Below, piece after piece: positions 1 to 9,830 of a stretch of DNA of 64,000 bases (position 1 is the stretch's first letter; the number at the start of each line of letters is the position of its first letter). Location of the stretch: the NCBI GenBank assembly GCA_039707655.1, contig CM077664.1, positions 26,028,781 to 26,092,780 of the forward strand. The letters are read 5' to 3'. The notes under the pieces are model-generated. The model saw only the letters and a list, made by a program, of their open reading frames with translations, ran no database searches and had not been told where the DNA came from. The position numbers and the translations under genes are program-made. This DNA comes from Elymus sibiricus (Eukaryota > Streptophyta > Magnoliopsida > Poales > Poaceae).

Positions 1-793
1 GTGTTTGAATGGTTGAGGGGGAGTAAACTTTACCTTTCCGCTTGGGAACCGCCTATAATGTATTTAGCATGGAAGATATTGAGAACTCTTGGTCGTGACG
101 TTGACAGGAAAGGCATGCCTCTCAAAATGTAATCATTTCTGTTTTAAGCTATGAGATATGGCACCTCTGTAAATCCCTGCTTCCCTCTGCGAAAGGACAT
201 TTCATTTACTTTTATGCTATTTACTTTCATGTTATTTACTTTTTATGTTGAGTCAATTTCTTATTCCAACCTATTCTATAGTTGGCAAGCATCATGTGGT
301 GGGGAAAGATCCAGGCACATATGGCCATTCAAATATATTTGATCATGAATTATTATTGTTGACAATTATCTCTATGATAAATAAGTTCGGAGGTGAAACA
401 TTAAGCTCCTATCTTTCTCTGTGTTCGATGGATGCCATTTGTTCTAAAAATATGCTTTGAGTACTAGCAATCATAGAAGACTATATGATAATTGAGTATG
501 TGGAGCTCTTAATTAGACTTTGTTGAAGATAAGTTGAATTGCAATTGTTTGGTGACTAAGAACATAGGTTGTTAAGTTTCAAGACAATGCATTGTTTGAA
601 CCATAACATGTGAATGGATTGCTACTTTATCATGATGAGTTTTATGAGAAAGAGTTGCTGTTATGATGCTTGGAAAAGTGATTGAAATTATCATTGATCA
701 AACTTATGCACTATGCTAGCATTCACACTTCATAAATTATTTCTTTTATCATTTACCTACTCGAGGACAAGCAGGAATTAAGCTTGGGGATGC
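1..793 (+). mobile_element. Element D: 3' end of the internal region, Athila-like, non-coding
   Basis: This is the downstream non-coding part of an LTR retrotransposon whose 5' part lies outside the window. It is similar to 30890-31505 of element A (the shared stretch around 'ggaaccgcctat' and 'catgcctctcaaaatg'), which fixes family relationship and orientation. It ends in a polypurine tract (aagcttgggga, 780-790) directly before an LTR starting TGATACGTCTCC. No reading frame in it resembles a known protein. The two short ORFs at 151-460 have no recognisable domain and I treat them as chance. Confidence 0.8.
780..793 (+). other. Polypurine tract of element D
   Basis: The sequence aagcttggggatgc abuts the 3' LTR start at 794. 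The same word precedes the 3' LTR of element A (31492-31502), as expected for the plus-strand primer of reverse transcription. Confidence 0.75.
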
Positions 794-1105
794 TGATACG
801 TCTCCAACGTATCTATAATTTATGAAGTATTCATGCAATGTTTATTATAGTTTTGTATTATTTTGGTGCACTTTTATATGGATTTTATATGCTTTTCATG
901 GACTAACATATTGACCTAGTGCCCAGTGCCACTTGCTGTTTTCTGCTTGTTTTCGGTTTTCCAAAAAATCCATATCAAACAAAGTCCAAATGCAGCGAAA
1001 CTTTTTGACAATTTTTCTGGAAGGAAAGGGATCCAGGAAGCTTCGGGAGAGTACCAGAAGACCCACAGGGGCCCCTCTTTGCATGATTCCAATGCCAAAA
1101 ATTAC

Positions 1106-1113
1106 TATATATT
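1106..1113 (+). promoter_or_regulatory. TATA-like box in the element D LTR
   Basis: TATATATT is followed by a short leader. The matching place in the A LTR carries CTATAAATTC (26424-26433), supporting a core promoter position in this LTR group. Confidence 0.45.
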
Positions 1114-1316
1114 CAGAAACCTCCAGAAATAACCCTAGAACTTTGACTCCGCCGCCGCAAGCCTCTATACCTCCACGATCTCATCTACAACCCTTTTCTG
1201 GCACCCTGCTGGAGGTGGGAATCATCACCGGAGGCCATCTTCATCATCCCGGCGGTCTCCATGACGAGGAGGTAGTAGTTCACCCTCGAGGCTGAGGGTA
1301 TGTACCAGTAGTTTGA

Positions 1317-1332
1317 TCTCTCTCTCTCTCTC
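1317..1332 (+). repeat. (TC)8 microsatellite
   Basis: An uninterrupted TC dinucleotide run of about 16 bases inside the D LTR. No function is implied. Confidence 0.9.
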
Positions 1333-2031
1333 ATGTTATTGATTTGGCACGATCTTGATGTACCGCGAGCTTTGTTAATATAGTTGGATCATATGGTGTT
1401 TTCCCCCTCTCTATCTTGTTGTGATGAATTGAGTTTTTACCTTTGAGGTTTCACTATTATCAGATTGAATACTTTTATGGATTTGAGAACACGTGATGTA
1501 TGTATTGCATATGAATACCCGTGGTGACAATGGGGTATTATATTGATTCACTTGGTGTATGTTTTGGCACTCAACTCGCGTATTCCCGAGGTGACATTGG
1601 GGTAATCTATGCATAGGGGTTGATGCACGTTTTCGTCCTACTTTCTCCAGTAGAAATCTTGGGGCACTCTTTGAAGTTCTTTGTGTTGGATTGAATATTA
1701 TAAATCTGAAGTTGTTTGATGCATATCGTATAATCAACTCATGGATACTTGTGGTGACATTGGAGTATCTAGGTGACATTAGAGTTGGTTGATGTGTATC
1801 ATATGGTGTTATTTTAGTACGAACTCTAGGGCTGTTTGTGAAACTTATAGGAATAGCTCAATAGATTGATCGGAAAGGATAACTTTCAGGTGGTTTCATA
1901 CTCTACAAACAATTTCATCTTATGTTCTCTGCTTGATAAGAACTTTGGAGTCATTCTTTATCGCACGTTGAGGGATTGTTATATGATTCAACTATGTTAG
2001 CACTGTTGAGAGATTGCACTAGTTAAAGTAT

Positions 2032-2898
2032 TGTCGCGGAGGGCACGATCATCTATGGGGCCATGCAGCCCCTCTGTGGTTCAGCAGGGGAGATCAACGT
2101 GCATAAAGAGCAGAATCAATGGAGGACACGAGGGATTTTTACACAGGTTCAGGCCACCGTGAGGTGTAAAACCCTACTCCTGCTTTGTTGTATTGGGGGT
2201 GTGTGAGCATAGGAACAAGGGGTGCTTTCTCCGGCAAGGTGCGGGAGCAGCAGCTACGCATGTGAGTTGCTCTAAAGATTGATCCCTGTAAACATTGCCC
2301 TGGCCCTCCTTTTATAGCTCAAGGGGTCACCACAGTGGCAAAACAGTAATTACAAGTTGATTAGATAGCAAACAGTGCTATCATACCTAAGTCTGCCAGT
2401 TTAGGACAAAGGCATTAAATGCCCTGTTAGGTGTCATGTGGAGGAGGAGCTCCGGCAAGGTTCCTGCACCGCTCGCCCAGCTACCTCCTATTAGCCTGAC
2501 ACGCCTTCTGGACGGGTGTCATTAAAGGCAAATCTTCTCCCTGTGTGCTGCCACGTGCCCGCCAAGCCTTACCAACCAGCCTGCGCGGTCGACACCTCAC
2601 TGATTAGTGACTAGCTGCCCGGTGAGGTGGAGCGCTGATGAACTGGCGAAAGCTTGTTGGCGTAGAGCTTGCCGGGTCTCCACCTTGCCGGTTCAACCTT
2701 GCCGGCAAGGGATGTCTTTATCTTCAATACTAGTTAGGTGTTTGTTGATGCTTCGTCTTGGGCTTCTCTCTAGCAGCCTCTCCAACTGGGCCTTTAATCT
2801 TGGTCTTGATAGCTCCCGGCAAGCCTTGGCCGGCAGGGAGGCTGCTACTGTCTGTGCATAAGTCAGGGTATAAAATACCCATGGTTTATACACCGACA
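2032..2898 (-). repeat. Element C 3' LTR (left copy)
   Basis: On the minus strand it starts TGTCGGTGTATAAA and ends in CA at 2032. It is 867 bp, the same as the right copy once the nested solo LTR and duplicated TSD are removed. It carries a minus-strand TATA box (TATAAAAGG, 2309-2317). It also has at least seven copies of the 8-mer CCGGCAAG/CTTGCCGG, including the perfect palindrome CCTTGCCGGCAAGG at 2697-2710. Confidence 0.92.
2309..2317 (-). promoter_or_regulatory. TATA box of element C LTR (left copy)
   Basis: The minus strand reads GCTATAAAAGGAGG, a good plant TATA box. The same box is at about 16870-16877 in the right (5') LTR, where it would drive the genomic transcript. Confidence 0.65.
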
Positions 2899-3383
2899 GG
2901 AGCCCCCAGGCCTGGGCCATACGCGCGTCCGAAGCGTCGTTGGGCTAGGCCCAAACAATGCACAGACACGGGAAAACTACCGCTATAATTTTTGGTCATG
3001 ATGATTATCACCTTTTGAGATCTTCTTTGCTTCTTCATTAATCTGCACTTGTGTCTGTCCCTGGCTATCCCTGGCAACCTTGCCGTTGGGCCAGACTTGA
3101 ATGAGTGCATGGCTATGCGTGGCAAGGAATAACTGCCATGTCTGTCTTTACTTCTCCTTTTTCTGCGCCCTTCCATCACGCGCGCCTACATGCATGCAGG
3201 GCAACGGATTAGCGAAGAAGGGCGGTCGTTGGAGTAACGCGCCCCGCCAGGAGCGCAGGGCATGGGATTGGTTAGCTTGGATGGCTGCTAGAGTAGTGCG
3301 CCCGCCAGAAGCATAGGGCACATGATTGGTGAATCTGGGCGGCCGCCCGAAGACAGTGAAGAGCCAGTCCCCTGCGCCCTCCC
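2899..3383 (-). other. Element C: PPT and non-coding DNA between the 3' LTR and the antisense gene
   Basis: Next to the LTR the minus strand reads CTGGGGGCTCC (about 2899-2910), the expected PPT. The rest shows no supported coding region. On the plus strand this stretch would be the promoter-proximal region of the antisense B3-like unit. Several short ORFs in both directions have no recognisable domains. Confidence 0.6.
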
Positions 3384-3390
3384 TATAAAG
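3384..3390 (+). promoter_or_regulatory. TATA box of the antisense B3-like unit
   Basis: CCCTATAAAGAGG lies about 105 bases before the first ATG (3493) on the plus strand, opposite in direction to gag-pol of element C. The CT-rich stretch 3410-3480 resembles a plant 5' UTR. Confidence 0.55.
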
Positions 3391-3492
3391 AGGGGGCAGC
3401 AGGATGCGATGCTCATCCATCTCCTTCCGCTCCAATCTTCAGCAATCGTCGCTTCCTTCTCCTATCTTCTTCTTCCGCAATCTGACGACGGC

Positions 3493-4150
3493 ATGATGAG
3501 GGGAAGAGGCCGCGGTCGCGCTTTCCGCCGCTGCGGCGAGGGCTTCTCCCCGGCTCCATGCCCACGCCTTGACCGTGGCTACGGAAGCCGGCTCCAGTGC
3601 TCAAGGAAGGGCCGCGGCTCGTGGTCGCGGTAGACGTGGTGCTCGTGGTCGAGGCGGCCATGGAGGAGCGCTCGCCACTTCATCTTCGGCGCTTCCTCCC
3701 CCGGCAGAAGGCCACACGGAGGACACGGCGCAGGAGTTCGTCGTGGAACTGCGCGATCGGCCACGGAGCTGGCTGCGGCTTCCTCACCCTTTTGCTAGGG
3801 AGATGGAAGGCCGCCACCTGCGTGGCCTGTGGCTGCGCGTGGAGGGCTGCTGCAATGGCCCAGTCAGGGTGACCGTTGAGACCTCCAACAACGGCATCCT
3901 GTACCTCACGCGCGGGTGGAAATACTTTGTCCATGCTCGTTGCTTAGGGCAAGGGCACCTCCTTCACTTTAGGTTGGACAGACCAGGCACGCTTGTCGTG
4001 AAGTTCTTCAGGGTCTCGGGCGCTCGTCTGGAGTGCTGCGCGGAAAGCTCGAGCGACAGCGACACCGCTTCCTCCAGCGAGACTGAGGATGACGGCGATG
4101 ATGACGGTGCTCCCATAGTCAAGACCGACGACGACGACGAGTCTGGCTGA
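3493..4150 (+). CDS. Antisense ORF with a B3-like DNA-binding domain inside element C
   Basis: The open frame covers 3500-4150 and ends TGA at 4148. It has no ATG of its own upstream of the domain: the only well-placed ATG pair (3493/3496) is one frame off, and that frame stops at 3631-3633. This suggests a frameshift within the Arg/Gly-rich N-terminus, or a downstream start at 3800. From the TTG at 3569, residues about 10-35 are RG-rich. Residues about 60-155 fit a plant B3 fold: a 'GLWLRVEG' strand, 'YLTRGWKYFVHARCL', then 'LHFRLDRPGTLVVKFFR'. The tail is acidic and Ser-rich (SSDSDTASSSETEDDGDDD). B3 proteins bind DNA in the nucleus; the target here is unknown. TATA box upstream and AATAAA downstream make a full unit. 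B3 is a fold-level call from pattern; a diverged unrelated beta-barrel cannot be excluded. Confidence 0.6.
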
Positions 4151-4253
4151 TCGCCGGCAGCACCATCATCTGGTCTTCTGGGAGCGAGCCGTGCCCCGCC
4201 TAGGCGTCCCTTTTGCCCTCTTGCACTCGATGTAAACCCTGCAGGGGAGGGTC

Positions 4254-4259
4254 AATAAA
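4254..4259 (+). terminator. Poly(A) signal of the antisense unit
   Basis: AATAAA followed by TGTAA-type sequence lies about 104 bases after the ORF stop on the plus strand. Confidence 0.5.
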
Positions 4260-5094
4260 ATGTAATCGAGCACCCTTTTTAATGAACATCTATGGTTTGT
4301 TGGGTTTAAATGAATGCGTGCTGTTCCCCTTGTTCTATTTTGTCTTTGTATGATTGTGTTCCCTATGCTTATTTGGAAACTTGCCGGTGCGCACACTTGC
4401 CGCGAGCGCTTGAGGAACGAGTCCTTAGCAGCTTACTGGAAGTGCCGCCACCGGCAAGGTAACTTGCCGATCACAGCGCGGCAACTCGCTGGTATAGACA
4501 CTTGCGGCGAGCGCTTAGAGGAACAGGTCCTTAGCAGCCTGCCGGAAGTACTGCCACCAGCAAGATAACTTGCCGTCACAATGCAGCTGCATATCTTGCC
4601 GAGCGGACTCGAGGAAAAACAAGAGCGCAATCCGATCACGACAAGATTCCTTCGCGTACAGGTTTCTCATACAAACACAGAATCGTTCAAGGGAAATCGC
4701 AAATGTAACAAGGAAATTGTTTCAAAGTTTTTCAACTTAGCTTTTCCTTGCATTGGTTCTCTTGTCGTATGAAATGATTACTTGAACGTCATTAAAATGG
4801 TATCCCATCATCACTCCCCCCGGGAAACTTGCACGCGAGGAATCCTTCTGTCCTTTAAGAAAAAGAAAGAAGAGTAAAGAGTGGTTTCGGAACCTGTTCA
4901 TCAGCCATCTCATACAAACTAAAGTGTAATCACAACATCACATGTATCCATATATAAATGAATGTTTATGAAGAGTTGCGAAACACTTAGCTTTATTATG
5001 CATAGGATCTGCGCCTGGCTTTGTACAAAGGGTTACAAGTCTTGCCGACAAAGCTTGTACAAAAGGGGTTGCCGGGAGACCCGGCAACTGCGCC
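4260..5094 (-). other. Element C: non-coding 3' region between pol and the antisense gene
   Basis: No supported coding region. It contains a tandem duplication with a 105-bp period (4396-4500 and 4501-about 4580). It also contains an inverted repeat CGGCAAG-GTAA-CTTGCCG at about 4452-4469. Long 3' regions of this kind are usual in Tat-lineage elements. Confidence 0.6.
4396..4580. repeat. 105-bp tandem duplication with CGGCAAG inverted repeats
   Basis: The two copies share 'gagcgctt', 'gaggaac', 'gtccttagcagc' and a 'gccacc(g/a)gcaag(g/a)taacttgccg' core at a constant 105-base offset. The second copy fades after about 80 bases. Each copy can fold into a short hairpin from the CGGCAAG/CTTGCCG arms, perfect in copy 1 and weakened in copy 2. 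Confidence 0.75.
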
Positions 5095-6494
5095 TCATGG
5101 GTAGAACTTGCGAAGATGCTCAATATTCCATGAGTTTTGCACTGGGATGCCATCTTCGGTCTCCAGATGGACTGCGCCAGGTCTGGTGACTCGTACTACC
5201 CGATAAGGGCCTTACCACTTCGGCGTCAACTTGTTTGATTTCTTGGCGGACTGAACGCGCCGAAGAACAAGGTTGCCTTCCGCAAGGCTTCAGACGTGCA
5301 CTTTACGGCTATGATAGCGGCGCAAGGCTTGCTGGTAGCGTGCAGCTCGCACAGCTGCCCGAAGACGATCTTCCTCAAGGAGCATTGCATCATCTTTCCG
5401 TAGCTGCTCTTGCTCATCTTCATCGTAAGCGAGCACTCAAGGTGACCCGTATATGAGTTCCGTGGGGAGGACCGCTTCTGCACCATAGACTAGGGAGAAG
5501 GGTGTTTGGCCAGTAGCTCGATTTGGTGTCGTTCTGAGTGACCAAAGAACCGCCGGCAATTCATCAATCCAGCGCCTTCCACATTTGCGCAGCCTGTCAA
5601 AGGTTCTCGTCTTGATACCACGCAGCACTTCAACGTTCATCCTTTTCCCTTGGCCGTTGCTTCTCGGGTGAGCAACAGATGCAAAACAGATTTTGCCGCC
5701 AAGGTCCTGGATATACTGCATGAAGGTGCGGCTCGTGAGTTGCGTGCCGTTGTCGGTGATGATCCTGTTAGGGACCCCGAAATGGCAAACCAATCCTTTG
5801 AAGAACTTGATGGCTGATTGTGCTGTCACCTTCCTCACCGGCTCCACTTCAGGCCACTTTGTGAACTTGTCGATGGCAACGTACAAGTACTCAAAGGCCC
5901 CGGTAGCACGGGGGAAGGGGCCCAAGATATCGAGCCCCCAGACCAAAAAGGCCAGGAGAGAGGAATTGTTTGAAGAGCTTGAGCTGGCTGATGTATGTTC
6001 TTCGAATGGAACTGGCATGCTTCACACTTGGTTACTAGCTCAGTTGCATCCTGGAGGACAGTGGGCCAATAGAAGCCTTGTCGAAAAGCTTTGCCAGCAA
6101 GTGCTGTTGAACCTATGTGAGAGCCACATATGCCTCCATGTATCTCTGCCAACAGCTTTAGTCCATCTTCCCGGCAGACACACTTCAATTCCACACTGTT
6201 TGGTCTCTTTCTGTATAGTGCGTTATCCACAAACTGATACATACTTGATTGACGGGCTACTCTCTCAGCTTCTTCTTGCTCATCGGGAAGTTCTCCTATT
6301 TGAAGGAAATGAACTATCTGTTGTGCCCATGCCGGAGCCTGCGGCTCGACAACAAGGACTAAAGGCAGTTCTTCGGCTGCGGGAGCGCTTGCCTCAGCGG
6401 CAAGAACCAGAGGTTCTGCGTGAAGCCGCTGCTCACCGACAACCGTGTCATTATCCTCGGCAACCTTCTTGCCGGCGGCTTCTGGGAGCTCTGC
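5095..6494 (-). pseudogene. Element C pol, integrase part (broken)
   Basis: This is the C-terminal third of pol. A frame at 6242-5835 has the HHCC zinc-binding module (HGGICGSH... CEAC). A second frame at 6018-5437 has the catalytic core (WGLDILGPFP, ITDNGTQLTS). The core continues shifted again to 'NSWNIEHLRKFYP' and a TGA at 5097-5095. So there are at least two frameshifts, plus a stop just before the GPYRVV motif. The catalytic Glu position, normally NGQxER, reads NGQGKR, so the third residue of the D,D,E triad looks lost. The upstream part of pol lies beyond the solo LTR, joined through TSD TCTGC at 6490-6494 and 9826-9830. Confidence 0.85.
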
Positions 6495-9400
6495 TGTAAC
6501 ACCCTGGATTTTTCCTTTTTCTTTTATTTGGATTTATTGAATATTTTTATTTGCATTTGGGTTTTCCAGTCAATTCTTTTGGACTTACGACTTGGATTTA
6601 TTTTTGATTTTCTTCCAAGTGGGTTCTTTCATCCTTAAACCCTCCCTAGACCTCATCCCTCTCAAAATAATGCCATTGGATATTTTTATTTAATGGCATT
6701 ATATTCATTTTCTCTCTGAAAATGCTTTTTTTTTCTCATATAGCTATGAAGCAACCCCTATTTTTATTGCTCAGAAAATTCCAAGAAAATTCCCAAATAT
6801 TCTTTGGATCATGCCTCACCTTCCTATGCAAAAATATCCCATGGTCATTTGGAAAAATTCAGCCAAGGAAAATGTTTTTGCTTCTGGTCAGAAAGTGCAC
6901 TTTGTGAAGCAAGTATATTTTTCCTTGATCCTTTTAAGCTGAAATTTTTACCACTTGATTACCCTCCTAGGTGATGCTTAAACGCCTAATTTCAGCTCTA
7001 ATTAACCAGCCATTTGTCCCCAGTGCTTGGAGCAAGTTTCTGTCCAGAAACTTTGCAGCTCCCTCTTGTCACATCCAGTGAGCCATTTGGCAAGCCCAGC
7101 GCATTCCTTGGCAAAGCGTTGATGGGACAACACCTAGGACATGGTGTGGCAGCGCCGAAAGTCACCTGCATGCCAATGCACGTGGTGACCGTGTGCGGGC
7201 AGGGTGCAATGCACGCGCTCTGTGCGCTCTGCCCGTCGGGTCTGATCGGCCGCCGTCCAACCGCCCTCCCCGCGACACCTCTCCATGTCTCAGCGCCGCA
7301 GCCAATCCCCGTGCACCACCCAATCCTCTCCCCGCTCCTCCTCGACGCCGGAATGCAGCTCGCCGGAAGAGGCCGAGAGCTAGCGGCAGGAATAGTGAGC
7401 TCGCGTGCCCGTTTTTCGCGCATAGTGCGCGCCACTGTGGCCGCACGCGTGCACCGCGTCGCCCTGTGCTCCTCTGCTTCAGCCCATGCCGCTGCCCGAG
7501 TCCTCACCGCCCCCAGTTCGCCCTGCCACTCTACTCCGGCGGAGCCCGAGCATTGCCTCGCCTCCTCCTATAAATAGAGCCCCTCCCCGATCGTTCTAAC
7601 CATCCCAAACCTCACCACTGACCTCAAATCGAGCCCTAGTAGCTGCTGACAACGCCGGGAAGGCCTCTGGCCTTCAAACCTCGCCGGAGATCGGCCGCGG
7701 TTCTCCCCGGCCAACCTCGCCCTCTGGAGCCCCTCGACCTCGCCCTCTTCTTCTGGTGTGCTCGTGGTGACCCACTGAAGACGCCCGGGCCGCTGGTTCA
7801 CAGGATTGAGGCCGTCCTCTTCAACTCCGACGAGCTCCGTTGCCCGCCGTCTCTGGAGAGGAACTCCACGACGCCGTCAGACCTCCTCAGCTCGTGTTTC
7901 GGGTACGTGCATGACCGTCTCGCCGAGCTGGTCCCATTCCCCCTCTCTCTCTCGTTTAAAACCGAACCAGGGCCCCACCTGTCATTCTCTCTCTCTCGCT
8001 CCCGAAGCGGTACGAGTGGAGGCGTATTCGCTGAATGCGCCTTCGACGTGGCTGTTTCTGGATTTTCGGTTTAAATCATTTAAATAGAAATTTTGACCAG
8101 ATTCTATCCAACTTTGACCAGTCATAACTTTTAATCTATAAGTCCAATTGAATTGATTCTTTTTGCTACTAGTTTATAAAATTCCAAAGTTTCTGTATGC
8201 CAAGTTTCAGAATTTTTCTTGCTGTTGAGAATTTCTGGTGCATTAAACAGTGTTATGTGACATTTTCTTTTTGCATTTAAATTATTTTCAGAAGAACCTA
8301 GTTGTGTTGGAGAAGGCTAGGAGTTTTGTGACACTCCTCTGAACCAAGGCAAGCCACAACATACATATTCAAGGATGGCATTGCAATGACTTTGGTTTAA
8401 TTGAATTAAATCATCATATATTCATCATTTAAAATAAATTACTATATAACTCTCATTGCATAGACTTTGTCCTTGTCATGTTGATTTTATACAGTAGGAT
8501 ACATGATTTCTCGCTAGTGTGCAGTAGGTATCATGACATATACTCATATGGTAACATGATGCATTTGTTATTCATGATCGTGACCCGTGCATCCATTCAC
8601 ACACTATGGCTCGAATCATTTTCTTTTCAAGTTAAACTTGATAATAATCCAACTTGAACATGCTGTTGATCGAGTCATGGTGCCACCGAATCGAGCTCAC
8701 CAACCACACTTGCCTGGATGGGGAGGCCCTAATGCGGTCGATTGTCATGCCTCTCGCCGGTGCCTCCTACGAGGGAAGGTTGTGCTCTGGCGCTACCCTG
8801 GCTCGGTAGGTAGTCATAACCTTGAAGACCCGAGTTTTGATGGTACCGAGGTCCCCGTTTGGGACAATGTTGATGTTTGGCCACGACGGTGGTAGCCACA
8901 GAGGTGGCGGGTGTCACATGTTGGCACCGGGGTCACCCAGGACATAGCCCAAAGGGGGAGTTTGTCGGAGTGGCCGGGAGAGTGTCATGCAATAGACTGG
9001 TTTTGTCGGAATGTCGTTGGTCCACCCGAATGGGAGCACGAGGCCATGAGTTCCGTAGTGTGGGTACAGTGTACTAACCTTTGCAGAGTGTATAATCTAT
9101 CGATAGCCGCATCCTCGGATATGGACACAGTTCGTAGTAGGTCACATCGTGGGTCAACAGATATAATAAACTTGCACACTAAGACTCGTAAGATGGCAAA
9201 TGCAGAAGTGGTGATCGACTAAGGATCACTATGAGAGGAATATTCGTGTTCAAGTAAGGATCACGGTGGTAAGTTGTGAACGGTGGTTACGCGGTAACCC
9301 CGAGATGGTAAGTTGGTCCCAGGGACCATGGCAATGTTTCACGCACACTTCATGTTGATAGTATCATGCTCATGCATTCAACCTGTTAAATGCCTTGTTA

Positions 9401-9825
9401 TTGTTTGTCGCACTTGTTTTGTTTGTTGTGAGCTTGCGAGTACATTCAAAGTACTCACCTGGCTTATCATGCCAGATGCAGAAGAAGCCGTGCAAGGAGT
9501 TGATGTTGAGCAGTTTTCGCGATCTAGGCCGTGTCCCAGCAGTGTCCCTGTGGAATGGAGTTCCGCTACCCCGTCGTTCCGCTGTCGCTTAGTAGTTCCC
9601 TTATCATCGAGGCCCCTGCTATGTCCACTAAATAATGTACATAAGTGCAGCCGCACCGTGTGTGCCGCTTGGCCTCGTTCATCATGTAATATGTAAACCC
9701 ATGTTTCCGCTAAGAGATCAATAAAGCGGTTGTTTTCTGTACCAAGTTGTTGTGTATTGCCAGAAGACTTGATCTCTGGGCTGGCAATGCAAGGTAAACT
9801 GGTTGCTCTGAGCCGGGGTGCCACA
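6495..9825 (+). mobile_element. Solo LTR (3.3 kb, Tekay-like) inserted in element C pol
   Basis: It starts TGTAACACCC and ends GGTGCCACA, flanked by TCTGC on both sides (6490-6494; 9826-9830). No internal domain or second LTR is present, so it is a solo LTR left by LTR-LTR recombination. It has a TATA box (TATAAATA, 7569-7576), then a GC-rich leader, an AT-rich middle, a hairpin GAGTAC-ATTCAAA-GTACTC (9438-9456) and an AATAAA at 9720-9725. The same layout occurs in the long LTRs of B and F. The GC-rich ORFs at 6998-7801 are on both strands and look like composition artefacts. Confidence 0.9.
7569..7576 (+). promoter_or_regulatory. TATA box of the solo LTR at 6495-9825
   Basis: CCTATAAATAGAGCCCC is a strong plant TATA box in a GC-rich surround, about 1.07 kb into the LTR. 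Confidence 0.7.
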
Positions 9826-9830
9826 TCTGC

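Larger units (their letters stand above)
794..2031 (+). repeat. Element D 3' LTR, first part (interrupted by element C)
   Basis: The LTR opens TGATACGTCTCCAACGTATC, like the LTRs of A (26055) and the solo LTR at 15209-16818, but diverges from them after about 300 bp, so it is a related but separate subfamily. A TATA-like box (TATATATT) lies at 1106-1113. The LTR is cut at 2031 by element C with TSD AGTAT (2027-2031 and 17460-17464) and resumes at 17465. Total LTR length is about 1.61 kb. The several short ORFs at 896-1779 are not convincing genes. Confidence 0.85.

Noticed and set aside
896..1779. Short ORFs on both strands
   Set aside because: Inside the D LTR, no domain text, and overlapping frames conflict.
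3493..4150. Host nuclear gene for a B3 transcription factor
   Set aside because: It lies between the PPT and pol of element C, inside its LTR boundaries with matched TSD, and has no introns or host flanks; it is element cargo.
6998..7801. ORFs up to 187 residues on both strands
   Set aside because: Within the solo LTR around its TATA box; compositional.
9378..9830. C-terminal extension of the C RT/RNase H frame
   Set aside because: It reads into the inserted solo LTR; the genuine pol continues at 6494.
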